A stretch of DNA of 64,000 nucleotides from Pseudomonas gingeri (GTDB taxonomy: Bacteria; Pseudomonadota; Gammaproteobacteria; Pseudomonadales; Pseudomonadaceae): assembly GCF_013386165.1 (NCBI RefSeq), contig NZ_JACAOS010000018.1:1-64000 (forward strand), given 5' to 3'. Shown one piece after another: positions 9,234-17,672 of this stretch (within the stretch, counting starts at the first letter, position 1; each line of letters begins with the position of its first letter). The translations under genes and the position numbers were made by a program. The notes below the pieces were generated by a model, which saw nothing but the letters and a program-made list of their open reading frames with translations, was not told the origin of the DNA and ran no database searches.

Positions 9234-10036
9234 TTCAACAACTCCCGGCATACAGGTTTGTCATGGGGAACGCCCAGCAGTTCGCAGATCGTGCCGCAGA
9301 GCTGCGTCTGTTGGGGCGTGGCGTCGGGATTGAAACTGAAGGCATCGCCGAGGACGAACAACGGCACTTCGCGCTCGCAGGCCAGCAGGCCGTTGTGCGA
9401 GCGATCGTTGTTCATGCCGTGGTCGGCGGTCACCAGCACCTGGTAGCCGGCGTCGAGCCAGCCTTGCAGGTAGTCGGCCAGGATGATGTCGGCGGTGCGG
9501 GCGCTGTTGCGGTATTGCGCCGTGTCGAGGCCGTGTTTGTGGCCGGCGTCGTCGATGTTCATCGGGTGCACCAGCAGGAAGTTCGGCGTGTGTTGCAGGC
9601 GCAGGCTTTCGGCATCGGCGAACAGATGGGAATCGGGGTAGTGGTCGACCCAGTAGAAGTGGCCGTGCTGGATCGCCAGGTTTTCATCTTGGGTGTGGCG
9701 GTCGCGGGCGGCGACGAAGGGCGTGCGGTTGTAGAGTTCGCTGACCCAGTGATAGGCCGCCGCGGCGGTGGTCAGGCCGGCGTCGCGGGCGTAGTGGAAC
9801 ACGCTGCGCTGGTTGGACCGGCGCGAGACGTGGTTGTGCACGATGCCGCTCTGGATCGGAGCCACACCGGTAAGAATGCATTCGTAGAGCGGTCTTGAGA
9901 GCGAGGGCAACTCGCATTCCAGTTTGTACAGCGCCGCGCGTCCTGCGCCTGCGTAAGCCTGGAGATGGCCCATGGCGTGCTGGGCGACCTCGTAGTTCAG
10001 GCCATCGAGCACGACCAGGATAACGTTGTGCTGCAT
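9230..10036 (-). CDS. cytoplasmic alkaline phosphatase-superfamily phosphodiesterase-like enzyme
   Basis: The 268-residue protein belongs to the alkaline phosphatase/nucleotide pyrophosphatase superfamily. Asp in VVLDGLN near the N-terminus, a Ser/Thr nucleophile region in PSLSRPLYECILTG, NIDDAGHKHG and TADHGMN supply the expected metal ligands. It lacks a signal peptide, so it should act in the cytoplasm on imported substrate. The start is taken at ATG 10036 with GAGG upstream; ATG 10069 is less likely. It lies between the binding-protein gene and the permeases, which links it to transport of a phosphorus-containing compound. The actual ester or phosphonate substrate is not known. Confidence 0.82.
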   Translation of the reverse strand: MQHNVILVVLDGLNYEVAQHAMGHLQAYAGAGRAALYKLECELPSLSRPLYECILTGVAPIQSGIVHNHVSRRSNQRSVFHYARDAGLTTAAAAYHWVSELYNRTPFVAARDRHTQDENLAIQHGHFYWVDHYPDSHLFADAESLRLQHTPNFLLVHPMNIDDAGHKHGLDTAQYRNSARTADIILADYLQGWLDAGYQVLVTADHGMNNDRSHNGLLACEREVPLFVLGDAFSFNPDATPQQTQLCGTICELLGVPHDKPVCRELLK

Positions 10037-10073
10037 AAGCTGGGCCTCGTCAAAAAGGGGGAACACCAACCCT

Positions 10074-10173
10074 TGTAGGAGCGAGCTTGCTCGCGATGGG
10101 CGTCAACGATAACGCGGGGTGTCTGATCCCCAGCGGTGCCTGGACTACCATCGCGAGCAAGCTCGCTCCTACA
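10074..10173. repeat. REPIN, GAGCTTGCTCGC type
   Basis: Two REP units in inverted orientation, TGTAGGAGCGAGCTTGCTCG at the left and its complement at the right, separated by a spacer of about 50 nt. It lies within the operon, between the phosphodiesterase-like gene and the binding-protein gene. Confidence 0.9.
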
Positions 10174-10190
10174 GGGAGCTACCGAATCCG

Positions 10191-10276
10191 TGGGGGCCGG
10201 CTTGCTGGCGATACGGTCAACACGGTTTATCAGGTAAACCGCGTCGATGCGATCGCCAGCAAGCCGGCTCCTACCA
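10191..10276. repeat. REPIN, GGCTTGCTGGCGAT type
   Basis: A second inverted REP pair, GGGGCCGGCTTGCTGGCGAT with its complement ATCGCCAGCAAGCCGGCTCC. It is placed 17 bp after the first REPIN and just beyond the stop of the binding-protein gene. The transcript would fold into two strong hairpins here. Confidence 0.9.
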
Positions 10277-10279
10277 GAG

Positions 10280-11347
10280 TTATTGCATGTTGATGATGAC
10301 TTCTTCCTGCCACTTCTGCGGCAGCGCCTTGGAAGTTTTCTCCCATGCATCGGCGTCTTTGATCGGCGTGACCTTCTTGTACTGCTCGTTCGGTAGCAGC
10401 TTGGCTTTCACGTCTTCCGGCAGGGTCAGGTGCTCGGCACGGATCGGACGTGCGTTACCACGCGCCAGGTTGGTCTGGCCAGCATCGCTGAAGATGTACT
10501 CACGCGCCAGCTTGGCCGCGTTCGGGTGCTTGGCGTATTTGTTGATGATGGTGGTGTAGCCGGAAATCACCGAACCGTCCGATGGGATCAGCACCACGTA
10601 GTCATCCGGGTTGGCCATCTTGGCCTTGTAGCTCAGGCCGTTGAAGTCCCAGACCACACCGACTTCGACTTCGCCTTTTTCCATGGTGGCGATGGTCGGG
10701 TTGGCGAGCGACAGGCGACCTTGCTTGGCGATCTCGGCAAACATCAGCAGCGCGGGCTGGATGTTCTTCTCGTCACCCCCATTGGCCAGGGCAGCGGCCA
10801 GTACGCCGTTGGCGGCCTGGGCAGCGGTGCTCACGTCACCGATCGATACTTTGTATTTGCCGGTCTTGAGGTCAGCCCAGCTTTTCGGTGCGTCGGAACC
10901 GTGCAGCAGCTTCTTGTTGACGATGAAAGCGATGGTGCCGGTGTAGGCCAGTGCCCAGTTGCCGTCCTTGTCCTTCGCCCAGGCCGGAACCTGTTCCCAG
11001 GTGCTTGGCTTGTACGGTTGGGTCACGCCCTGCTTGACCGCGATCGGGCCGAAAGCGGCACCGACGTCGCCGATGTCGGCGCTGGCGTTGTCTTTCTCGG
11101 CGGCGAACTTGGCCACTTCCTGGGCCGAGCTCATGTCGGTGTCGATGTGCTTGAGGCCGTACTTGTCGCTCAGGTCTTTCCAGGTGCCGGCCCAGTTCGC
11201 CCAGTCATCGGGCATGCCGACGCTGTTCACGGTGCCTTCTTGTTTGGCGGCGGTTTCCAGTGCTTTCAAATCGGTGCCGGCAGCCATGGCGGAGGTGCAC
11301 AGGGCAATGGTCGAGCCTAACAGTGATGCCAGGAAAAGCTGTTTCAT
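10280..11347 (-). CDS. periplasmic substrate-binding protein of the ABC importer
   Basis: The 355-residue protein has a signal peptide ending near AMA|AGTD at residues 22-23. The mature part is a type 2 periplasmic binding fold (extracellular solute-binding family 1) related to PotD, iron and aminoethylphosphonate binders: an SSAQE loop, YTGTIAFIVNKK and SWADLK-x-GKYK are typical. AGGAG precedes the ATG. It is the first gene of the importer operon; two REPINs separate it from the enzymes and permeases, a layout that usually gives excess binding protein. The ligand cannot be read from sequence; the neighbouring enzymes suggest an organophosphorus compound. Confidence 0.9.
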   Translation of the reverse strand: MKQLFLASLLGSTIALCTSAMAAGTDLKALETAAKQEGTVNSVGMPDDWANWAGTWKDLSDKYGLKHIDTDMSSAQEVAKFAAEKDNASADIGDVGAAFGPIAVKQGVTQPYKPSTWEQVPAWAKDKDGNWALAYTGTIAFIVNKKLLHGSDAPKSWADLKTGKYKVSIGDVSTAAQAANGVLAAALANGGDEKNIQPALLMFAEIAKQGRLSLANPTIATMEKGEVEVGVVWDFNGLSYKAKMANPDDYVVLIPSDGSVISGYTTIINKYAKHPNAAKLAREYIFSDAGQTNLARGNARPIRAEHLTLPEDVKAKLLPNEQYKKVTPIKDADAWEKTSKALPQKWQEEVIINMQ

Positions 11348-11382
11348 CCGAAGCTCCTTTGGGCGTTTTCAACGCGGCGGTT

Positions 11383-11430
11383 TTTATAAAAAGTAGTGCG
11401 GTGGTTTGGAACGTTATTGGTCTAGGTCAG
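11383..11430 (-). promoter_or_regulatory. promoter and operator of the binding-protein gene
   Basis: A TATAAA -10-like element on the minus strand lies at 11388-11383 with only a weak -35. The sequence TTGGTCTAGGTCAG at 11417-11430 matches 11 of 14 positions of the palindrome in front of the GntR/UTRA gene. It is therefore a likely binding site for that regulator. A further TGGTCTA half-site lies on the minus strand at 11538-11532. Confidence 0.45.
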
Positions 11431-11694
11431 CAATACCTGAGCCAATTTAAGCTTGCTGGATGACACTTTGATGTCGGCATCAGTCCTGCAAGGGTTTTTG
11501 TCGGTGGTGCTCATGTCCACTGGGATAAGCGTAGACCATAGTTAATTAGCTGATATTAAAGGAGTTTATCTTTGTGGAACGACCGTCCATGTGCACCGTT
11601 TCGTCGCATTGTCACATATCAGTCATCTGCATTGCCTAGGCTGAGCGCTACAACTGGAGACCGCGATCTTGCGCGGTTGTGCCCTCAAACAGTG

Positions 11695-11708
11695 CTGGTC
11701 TAGTCCAG
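11695..11708 (+). promoter_or_regulatory. probable GntR/UTRA autoregulatory operator
   Basis: CTGGTCTAGTCCAG is a near-perfect palindrome (two off-positions) located 13 nt before the ATG of the regulator. The TGGTCTA-type core resembles operators of the HutC/PhnF branch of GntR regulators. Its position over the translation start region suggests repression of the regulator's own gene. Confidence 0.5.
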
Positions 11709-11721
11709 ATAGGTAACATTG

Positions 11722-12435
11722 ATGCGCGAAGAGGCACCCAAGGCGGTGAAAGCTATCGGTCAGGCCCTGCATGAGCAGATTGGTCACGGCCTGCTGCCAC
11801 CGGGTAGCAAATTGCCCGCCGAGCGCAAACTCAGTGAGTTGTTCGGTACCACCCGGATTACCGTGCGTGAGGCTTTGTTGCAGCTGGAAGCCCAGGGGCT
11901 GATTTATCGCGAGGAGCGCCGTGGCTGGTTTATTTCGCCGCCGCGCCTGGCCTACAACCTGATGCAGCGTAGCCACTTTCACGCGATGGTCAGTGCCCAG
12001 GGGCGAGTGCCGTCGACCCAGGTGATTTCGGCGCGTTTGCAGCCGGCGTCGGCGGCGGTGTGTGACTGGTTGCAGTTGCCGGCGTTGTCCAGCGTGATCC
12101 AGATCTGCCGGGCGCGGCGGATTGATGAGCGGCTGGTGCTGTATGTCGAGCATTACCTGAATCCGCAGTATTTCCCGGGGATTCTGGGGTTTGACCTGAA
12201 CCAGTCGATCACCGAGCTGTATGCCCGGCATTACGACCTGCATTACGGGCGGGTCAGGTTCGAGATCGTGCCGACCTCATTGCAGGTCGAGGCGGCTGCG
12301 GCGTTGCGGGTCTCGGTGGGGAGCCCGGGGTTGCGGATTGCCCGGGTCAACTATGACCAGCATGAACGGCTGATCGACTGTGATCTGGAGTTCTGGCGAC
12401 ATGATGCGATTCATGTCGGGGTCGATGTCGTTTAA
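11722..12435 (+). CDS. GntR-family transcriptional regulator with UTRA domain
   Basis: This regulator of about 237 residues has an N-terminal winged helix (about 1-75) with PPGSKLPAERKLSELFGTTR and TVREALLQLEAQGLI, the GntR DNA-binding signature. The C-terminal UTRA ligand-binding domain (about 95-235) resembles those of HutC/PhnF-type regulators. ATG 11722, with AGG 8 nt upstream, is preferred over the adjacent TTG. It is divergent from the ABC importer operon and shares a TGGTCTAG-like site with it. It probably senses the imported substrate or a breakdown product. Confidence 0.88.
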   Translation: MREEAPKAVKAIGQALHEQIGHGLLPPGSKLPAERKLSELFGTTRITVREALLQLEAQGLIYREERRGWFISPPRLAYNLMQRSHFHAMVSAQGRVPSTQVISARLQPASAAVCDWLQLPALSSVIQICRARRIDERLVLYVEHYLNPQYFPGILGFDLNQSITELYARHYDLHYGRVRFEIVPTSLQVEAAAALRVSVGSPGLRIARVNYDQHERLIDCDLEFWRHDAIHVGVDVV

Positions 12436-12442
12436 CGGTCCC

Positions 12443-12573
12443 GTGGCGAGCGGGCTTGCCCGCGCTGGGGTGCGAAGCGCCCCCGAAACCAGAGAACGCG
12501 GTGTATCAGGCAGATCGAAATGGCCGGTTTTGCGGCTGCTGCGCAGCCGAACGGGGGCAAGCCCCCTCGCCAC
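12443..12573. repeat. REPIN, GTGGCGAGCGGGCTTGCCC type
   Basis: The left end GTGGCGAGCGGGCTTGCCCG and the right end GGGGGCAAGCCCCCTCGCCAC are inverted. They flank a spacer that contains inner palindromes around GGTGCGAAGCGCCCCC and GGCTGCTGCGCAGCC. This is a different REP subfamily from the TGTAGGAGC elements, and a second copy is at 26082-26214. Confidence 0.85.
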
Positions 12574-12607
12574 AAAGTTGGGCTTGGCCACAGAGTTGTG
12601 GTCTGGC

Positions 12608-14791
12608 TTAGGAACCGGTTTGCTCTGTTTCCGGGCCACCGCCCGCCGTCACCACCTGCACACTCAAACGCGGCGTCGCCAAGTCCAGGCCGGCCTCGTC
12701 CATGGTCCGTTTCAGCGCCAGGTTGAACGCCCGTGATACCTCCCACTGCTTGATCGGCGCGGTCTTGAACCGAGCGCGCAGGATCGCGCTGCCGGACTCG
12801 AAACTCTCCACCCCCTGGATCTCCAGCGGCGACCAGATATTGCGTCGCTGCAACGGGTCGGTGCGCATCTTCTGGCCGACATCGCGCATCAGCTTGATCG
12901 CGCTGTCGATGGCCATGTTGTACGGAATCGCCACCCGGAAGATCGCGTAGCCGAACTCCCGCGAGTAGTTCTTGATGCTCTTGATCTCGCTGAACGGAAT
13001 GGTGTGCACGATCCCGTCGATATCCCGCAAGCGCACCGTGCGGATGGTCAACCCTTCCACCGTGCCCAGGTGACCACCGACATCAACGTAGTCGTCGATG
13101 GCCAGGGAATCCTCGATGATGATGAACAGGCCGGTGATCAGGTCCGCCACCAGCGACTGCGCACCGAAACCGATGGCCAGGCCGATCACACCGGCACCCG
13201 CCAGCAGCGGCGTGACGTTCATGCCCATGTTCGCCAGGGCGACGATCAGCGCAATGATGAAGATCGCCACGAACAGCACGTTGCGGATCAGCGGCATCAT
13301 GGTCTGCGCCCGGGCATTCGCCAGGCCTTTGCGTGAGCGGGTCAGGGCGTGGTGCACGGCGGTGTCGCTGAGAATCCACACCAGCCAGGCGAAGATCAAC
13401 GTGCCGCCCAGGCTGAACAGCCTGACGCTGACCTCATGCCCCTCGCCCTCGGTGAAGCGGATCAGCGACATGCCCCAGACCCGCAGGCCCAATTCGATAA
13501 ATACCAGCCACACCGCCAGGTGCACCAGGGTGTAGCCGAAGTTGGTCAGGCGTTCGGAGTACAGCGCATGGCGTTTGTGGCCGCGATGGGGCTTGAGGGC
13601 GTGACGCCGAACCAGGCCGTTGATCACCATGCACAACACCACCAGCACGGTGCAGATCAGCGACTGGCGCAGGGCGGTGCTGGTGTCGCCGGCGGAGATG
13701 AAGGTGGCGAACAGCGAGATTGCCACCAGAATCAGCGCCGGGACAAACCAGAAGGTGCCGAGAATCGACAGGGTGTCGTTCAGGGCGCGACGGTTCAGGC
13801 GCCGGGACAGCGGCTGGTTACGGATCAGGTGGGCGATGGGCCGGCGGAACCGCATGATGAACAGTCCGGTGGACAGCGCCGCCATGACATTGGCGAAGGT
13901 GGCGGCGGTATGGGCCAGGTGGCTGCCGAGGCTGGCGATCATCCGTGGGTCGCTGAGTGCTTCGCCAAAGGCGGCGAAACTGCCGATCAGCCAGAGCGGT
14001 CGGAACGCCCGGCGGCGGAGGATATACAGGGCCTGATGGCGATGCTGGCCGTCGAGCACGGAGAAGGCGATCACGCAGATGGCGGAGAAGCAGGTGCCGA
14101 TCACCAGGGCATAGGCCAGCACCATCGCCAGGTTCTTGCCCAGGGACGAGGGCAGGGCGTAGCTCATGTACACGGTGATGATCAGGGCGATCAGCCAGGG
14201 TCCGAGTTTGCGCAGGGCGAAACGCAGCAGGTCGACGGTGCGCGGGTGTTGCGGCAGTTCTTCGCTGAGGCCGAAGCGCAGCCGGACCTGGCGCCCGAGC
14301 CAGATCATCGCCCAGGCGAGGAAGCTCCAGAGTGCCAGGATCAGGGCGAAGGCGAAGACCATCGGCAGCCATTCGCTGGCCGGCAGCATCAGGTCGATCA
14401 GTTCGCCCTTGGCCAGGTCGAACTCTTGCGACCAGCGATTGAGCGGGCTGTCGTCACCGGAAAACTGTTTTTCGAAACCGGCGAGGGTGCTGCCGATCAG
14501 CCCCAGCACGCCTTCCTCGATGGCCGGTTGGGCTTTTTTGGTGCTGTCGCGCAGCCGCTTCAGGTCGGTCAGCAGCTTGGTGCGTTGCTGGTCGTTTTCC
14601 AGGCTCTTGATCACTTCATCGAGGGATTGCGCCAGGGGTTCGCTGGGGGCCGGCTGGGTTTTTTCCGCGCTGGCCAGCAGGCTCGGCAGACCGGCCGCGT
14701 TGGCGCCGGCCAGCGGCAGGAGGGTCAGCAGGCAGATGAACAAGACGGCGGGCAAGGCGAAGAGGCGGGCAAACACTGGGCAGTCAACCAT
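12608..14791 (-). CDS. YbiO-like mechanosensitive channel (MscS family)
   Basis: The 727-residue inner-membrane protein has a signal peptide (about residues 1-33, ending GANAA), a periplasmic coiled region, about ten transmembrane segments and a C-terminal MscS core. The pore helix is seen in GAGVIGLAIGFGAQSLVADL, followed by the beta domain with ITGLFIIIEDSLAIDDYV and VEGLTIRTVRLRD. Length and layout match E. coli YbiO (about 740 residues), not the small MscS. It would open under hypo-osmotic membrane tension. It stands alone between REPIN 12443-12573 and a small membrane-protein gene. Confidence 0.9.
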   Translation of the reverse strand: MVDCPVFARLFALPAVLFICLLTLLPLAGANAAGLPSLLASAEKTQPAPSEPLAQSLDEVIKSLENDQQRTKLLTDLKRLRDSTKKAQPAIEEGVLGLIGSTLAGFEKQFSGDDSPLNRWSQEFDLAKGELIDLMLPASEWLPMVFAFALILALWSFLAWAMIWLGRQVRLRFGLSEELPQHPRTVDLLRFALRKLGPWLIALIITVYMSYALPSSLGKNLAMVLAYALVIGTCFSAICVIAFSVLDGQHRHQALYILRRRAFRPLWLIGSFAAFGEALSDPRMIASLGSHLAHTAATFANVMAALSTGLFIMRFRRPIAHLIRNQPLSRRLNRRALNDTLSILGTFWFVPALILVAISLFATFISAGDTSTALRQSLICTVLVVLCMVINGLVRRHALKPHRGHKRHALYSERLTNFGYTLVHLAVWLVFIELGLRVWGMSLIRFTEGEGHEVSVRLFSLGGTLIFAWLVWILSDTAVHHALTRSRKGLANARAQTMMPLIRNVLFVAIFIIALIVALANMGMNVTPLLAGAGVIGLAIGFGAQSLVADLITGLFIIIEDSLAIDDYVDVGGHLGTVEGLTIRTVRLRDIDGIVHTIPFSEIKSIKNYSREFGYAIFRVAIPYNMAIDSAIKLMRDVGQKMRTDPLQRRNIWSPLEIQGVESFESGSAILRARFKTAPIKQWEVSRAFNLALKRTMDEAGLDLATPRLSVQVVTAGGGPETEQTGS

Positions 14792-14839
14792 GGACGATAC
14801 GAGTCGACGAAGTGTACGTCAGGCGTGGAGGCAATGCAT

Positions 14840-15016
14840 TTAATCGGTCAGCTGGGCGAGGATCTTGTAGACCACGGTGCCAAGGATGAACAGCATGCCG
14901 AGCCAGATCAGCAGGACTCCGGCGTTGCGCTCGCGAAAGTTGAACCCGACGGCCAGCATCAGCATACCGCCCAGGATGGGAATGAGCATGGTGTGGAAAG
15001 CGAAGGGCGTGATCAT
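14840..15016 (-). CDS. 58-residue two-helix membrane protein
   Basis: The product starts MITPFAFHTMLIPILGGMLM and ends KILAQLTD. It contains two hydrophobic helices (about residues 9-25 and 34-51) joined by a polar turn, NFRERNAG. AGG lies about 8 nt before the ATG. The gene lies just upstream of the MscS-like gene on the same strand. I do not recognise the family; its conserved-looking hairpin membrane topology and clean RBS support a real gene. Confidence 0.65.
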   Translation of the reverse strand: MITPFAFHTMLIPILGGMLMLAVGFNFRERNAGVLLIWLGMLFILGTVVYKILAQLTD

Positions 15017-15112
15017 GACGACGACCTGAGAGAGGGTGATACCTTGAGTCTAGGTCGGTTTTAAACAGGTGCCTGGATGTGATCGGCAAGCGATGGTTGT
15101 ACCTGGAACCCC

Positions 15113-15196
15113 TGTAGGAGCGAGCTTGCTCGCGATGAGGCCCTTGAGCCTTGCATGGCTCTTACTGACGCCATCGCCAGCAAGCCGGCTCCCACG
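15113..15196. repeat. chimeric REPIN
   Basis: The left arm is of the GAGCTTGCTCGCGATG type, while the right arm is CCATCGCCAGCAAGCCGGCT, of the other subtype. The arms can still pair through the shared CATCG...AGCAAGC positions, so it is a mixed element. Confidence 0.8.
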
Positions 15197-15237
15197 GGAT
15201 TGCGTCTCACCACAAATATCGTGCGGCCCCAGCCCCC

Positions 15238-15334
15238 TGTAGGAGCTGGCTTGCCAGCGATGAGGCCCGTGAGGACGACCCAAGCCTCAAGGTCCCCATC
15301 GCGAGCAATCGAGCGTCGACCGGCTGTTCCTACA
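15238..15334. repeat. degenerate REPIN
   Basis: The left arm TGTAGGAGCTGGCTTGCCAG is intact. The right arm (CATCGCGAGCAATCGAGCG then CTGTTCCTACA) is decayed and carries an insertion, so the long stem is broken. Confidence 0.75.
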
Positions 15335-15363
15335 GGGGCGGCGTCAGCCGTTGGGGTGCTGTT

Positions 15364-16653
15364 TTACGGCAACTCGCGGCTGGCGTAGAACGCGCTCAAG
15401 ACTTTCACCAGGTGCGCCAGGTCGTGACTGCCGGCCAGTTCCCGGATCGAGTGCATGGCGAAGGTCGGCAGGCCGATGTCCACGGTCCGCACCCCCAGGT
15501 GGCTGGCGGTGATCGGGCCGATGGTCGAGCCGCAACCCATGTCGCTGCGCACCACGAAGCTTTGCACCGGGACTTCCTCGGCCATGCACAGGTGACGGAA
15601 GAACCCGGCGGTTTCGCTGTTGGTGGCGTAACGCTGGTTGCTGTTGACCTTGATTACCGGGCCGGCATTGAGCTTGGGACCATGGTTGACGTCGTGCTTT
15701 TCGGCATAGTTGGGGTGCACGCCGTGGGCATTGTCCGCCGAGACCAGCAGGGATTTCTGGATGGTCCGGACGAACTCATCGCCTTCCGGCAACAAGCGCC
15801 GCAGGGTCTGCTCGAGCATCGGGCCATCGGCGCCGCAGGCGGAGCACGAACCGACTTCTTCGTGGTCGTTGCAGACCAGCACGCAGGTTTCTTCGCTGTC
15901 GGCGGTGAGCAACGCTTGCAGGCCGGCGTAGCAGGACAGCAGGTTGTCCAGGCGTGCACCGGCGATAAAGTCGCCGTTCAGGCCGATGACCGCGGCGGCC
16001 TGGGTGTCATAGAAGCTCAGCTCGTAATCGAGCACCACGTCGGCATTCAGGCCGTGCTCGCGGGCCAGTTGTTCGGTGAGTACGGCGCGGAAGTCGACTC
16101 GTTCATCACCGGCGAACTGGGCCAGGATCGGCGGCAGCTCGTTCTGCGCATTGATCGCCCAACCCTGATTGGCCTCACGATTGAGGTGGATGGCCAGGTT
16201 GGGGATGATGGCGATGGGCAGCTTGAAGTCGATCAACTGGCTCTCGACCTTGCCGTCGCGGCGGAAGGTCACGCGGCCGGCCAGGGACAGGTCGCGGTCG
16301 AACCAGGGAGCGAGCAGAGCGCCGCCGTAGACTTCGACACCCAGCTGCCAGAAACCCTGGCGTTGCAGTTCCGGTTGCGGCTTGACCCGCAGGCACGGGC
16401 TGTCGGTGTGGGCGCCGACCAGGCGGATGCCGCCCAGCAACGGCGAGGCACGACCGAGCTTGATGGCGACAATCGAAGAGTCATTGCGGGTGACGTAGTA
16501 GCGACCGTTGGCTTCGGTGTGCCAGGTTTCGCGCTCGTCGAGGCGCTGGTAACCCGCCGCTTCCAGGCGCTGAACCAGGCTGGAAGTGGCATGGAACGGG
16601 GTAGGGGAGGCCTTGAGGAAGTCGATCAGGCCTTGGTTCAACTCTTCGCGCAT
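15364..16653 (-). CDS. apeB: M18-family aminopeptidase
   Basis: The 429-residue cytosolic zinc aminopeptidase has the M18 metal-binding and catalytic motifs [13 protein letters not shown] (about residue 80), [21 protein letters not shown] and MHSIRELAG with the last metal His. The family usually removes acidic N-terminal residues and forms dodecamers. The start ATG 16653 is fixed by GGAG 6 nt upstream; the longer open frame to 16815 runs through REPIN sequence and is not coding. Gene order aminopeptidase-rluA-minEDC is as remembered from other pseudomonads, where the gene is called apeB. Confidence 0.93.
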   Translation of the reverse strand: MREELNQGLIDFLKASPTPFHATSSLVQRLEAAGYQRLDERETWHTEANGRYYVTRNDSSIVAIKLGRASPLLGGIRLVGAHTDSPCLRVKPQPELQRQGFWQLGVEVYGGALLAPWFDRDLSLAGRVTFRRDGKVESQLIDFKLPIAIIPNLAIHLNREANQGWAINAQNELPPILAQFAGDERVDFRAVLTEQLAREHGLNADVVLDYELSFYDTQAAAVIGLNGDFIAGARLDNLLSCYAGLQALLTADSEETCVLVCNDHEEVGSCSACGADGPMLEQTLRRLLPEGDEFVRTIQKSLLVSADNAHGVHPNYAEKHDVNHGPKLNAGPVIKVNSNQRYATNSETAGFFRHLCMAEEVPVQSFVVRSDMGCGSTIGPITASHLGVRTVDIGLPTFAMHSIRELAGSHDLAHLVKVLSAFYASRELP

Positions 16654-16736
16654 AAGTAGCTCCAGACAGCAATGTCGGGAGTTTACCGTATTGGTCGTCA
16701 GTTGGGCGCGAGACCTGTGGTCTAGCGCCCACCTCT

Positions 16737-16828
16737 TGTAGGAGCCGGCTTGCTGGCGAAGAACGATAACGCGGTGTGCCTGGCGGGCCGCGTTGCTCTT
16801 GCGATTCGCCAGCAAGCCGGCTCCTACA
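16737..16828. repeat. REPIN, GGCTTGCTGGCG type
   Basis: Inverted pair TGTAGGAGCCGGCTTGCTGG / CCAGCAAGCCGGCTCCTACA around a spacer of about 50 nt, between the aminopeptidase and rluA genes. Confidence 0.9.
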
Positions 16829-16849
16829 GGGGCGGGCTTTGGGATTGGC

Positions 16850-17485
16850 TCAGAACGGTGCCGGGCACTCGAAGCGCAGACGCTCGCCGCTTTGCGGGTG
16901 GGTGAAGCTCAGCATGCTGGCGTGCAGGCACAGCCGTGGCCAGGCGGCCAGGGCCTGGGGATGGGCGTACAGGCCGTCACCGAGCAACGGGTGACCGATG
17001 GACAGCATGTGCACCCGCAATTGATGCGAGCGTCCGGTGATCGGGGTCAGTTCGACGCGGCACCAGTCGCCGCAACGCTCGAGGATTTTCCAGAAGGTCA
17101 GCGCGTGTTTGCCGAATTCGTGGTCGACCACATGGCGCGGCTTGGTCGGCGGGTCGTAGCGCAGGGGCAGGTCGATGCTGCCGCTGTCCAGTTCCGGTTG
17201 ACCCCAGCAGAGTGCGGTGTAGGCTTTTTCGGTTTCCCGGTCGTGGAACTGTCGCGACAGTTCACGATGGCTGTCCGGGTCGCGGGCCAGCAGGATGATT
17301 CCCGAGGTTTCCCAGTCCAGTCGGTGGACGATACGGGCTTCGGGGTAACCGTTTTCCTGCAGGCGGGTAATCAGGCAGTCCTTGTTGTCATCGGCCCGGC
17401 CAGGGACGGAGAGCAACAGGGTCGGCTTGTTCACCACCAGTACGGCGGCGTCCTGATGGATGATGCGGATATTGGACAGCGGCAT
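16850..17485 (-). CDS. rluA: RluA-type dual-specificity pseudouridine synthase
   Basis: The 211-residue enzyme has the catalytic motif [11 protein letters not shown] (Asp nucleophile about residue 60), followed by [18 protein letters not shown] and [13 protein letters not shown]. It aligns well from memory with E. coli RluA (tRNA U32 and 23S rRNA U746) across the full length, including the short N-terminus without an S4 domain. ATG 17485 is preferred to the upstream TTG 17503. It is on the same strand as minCDE, 187 nt downstream of minE with a REPIN in between, so it may be separately expressed. Confidence 0.88.
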   Translation of the reverse strand: MPLSNIRIIHQDAAVLVVNKPTLLLSVPGRADDNKDCLITRLQENGYPEARIVHRLDWETSGIILLARDPDSHRELSRQFHDRETEKAYTALCWGQPELDSGSIDLPLRYDPPTKPRHVVDHEFGKHALTFWKILERCGDWCRVELTPITGRSHQLRVHMLSIGHPLLGDGLYAHPQALAAWPRLCLHASMLSFTHPQSGERLRFECPAPF

Positions 17486-17537
17486 TAAAACAGTCTCGTA
17501 CAAACGCCAACGGCGACCCGATGATATTCACGCAGAC

Positions 17538-17624
17538 TGTAGGAGCCGGCTTGCTGGCGATCGCATCGACGCGGTTTACCTGATAAACCGTGTTGAACCT
17601 ATCGCCAGCAAGCCGGCTCCCACA
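17538..17624. repeat. REPIN, GGCTTGCTGGCGAT type
   Basis: Inverted pair TGTAGGAGCCGGCTTGCTGG / CCAGCAAGCCGGCTCCCACA around an internal palindrome GGTTTACCTGATAAACC, between rluA and minE. Confidence 0.9.
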
Positions 17625-17672
17625 ACAGCAAGCGTGAACATCACCGGGCCGCCGTGGCTCCCGCCGGATCGA

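Noticed and set aside
5927-11347. A 2-aminoethylphosphonate (phnSTUV-type) locus as a firm call
   Set aside because: The transporter parts fit, but no phnW/phnX or phnA-type genes are present and the binding-protein ligand cannot be read from sequence, so only a general organophosphorus hypothesis is kept.
13349-15064. Long plus-strand frame opposite the MscS-like gene
   Set aside because: Gln/Gly/Asp-rich shadow translation; the minus-strand frame has a signal peptide, transmembrane helices and the MscS pore motif.
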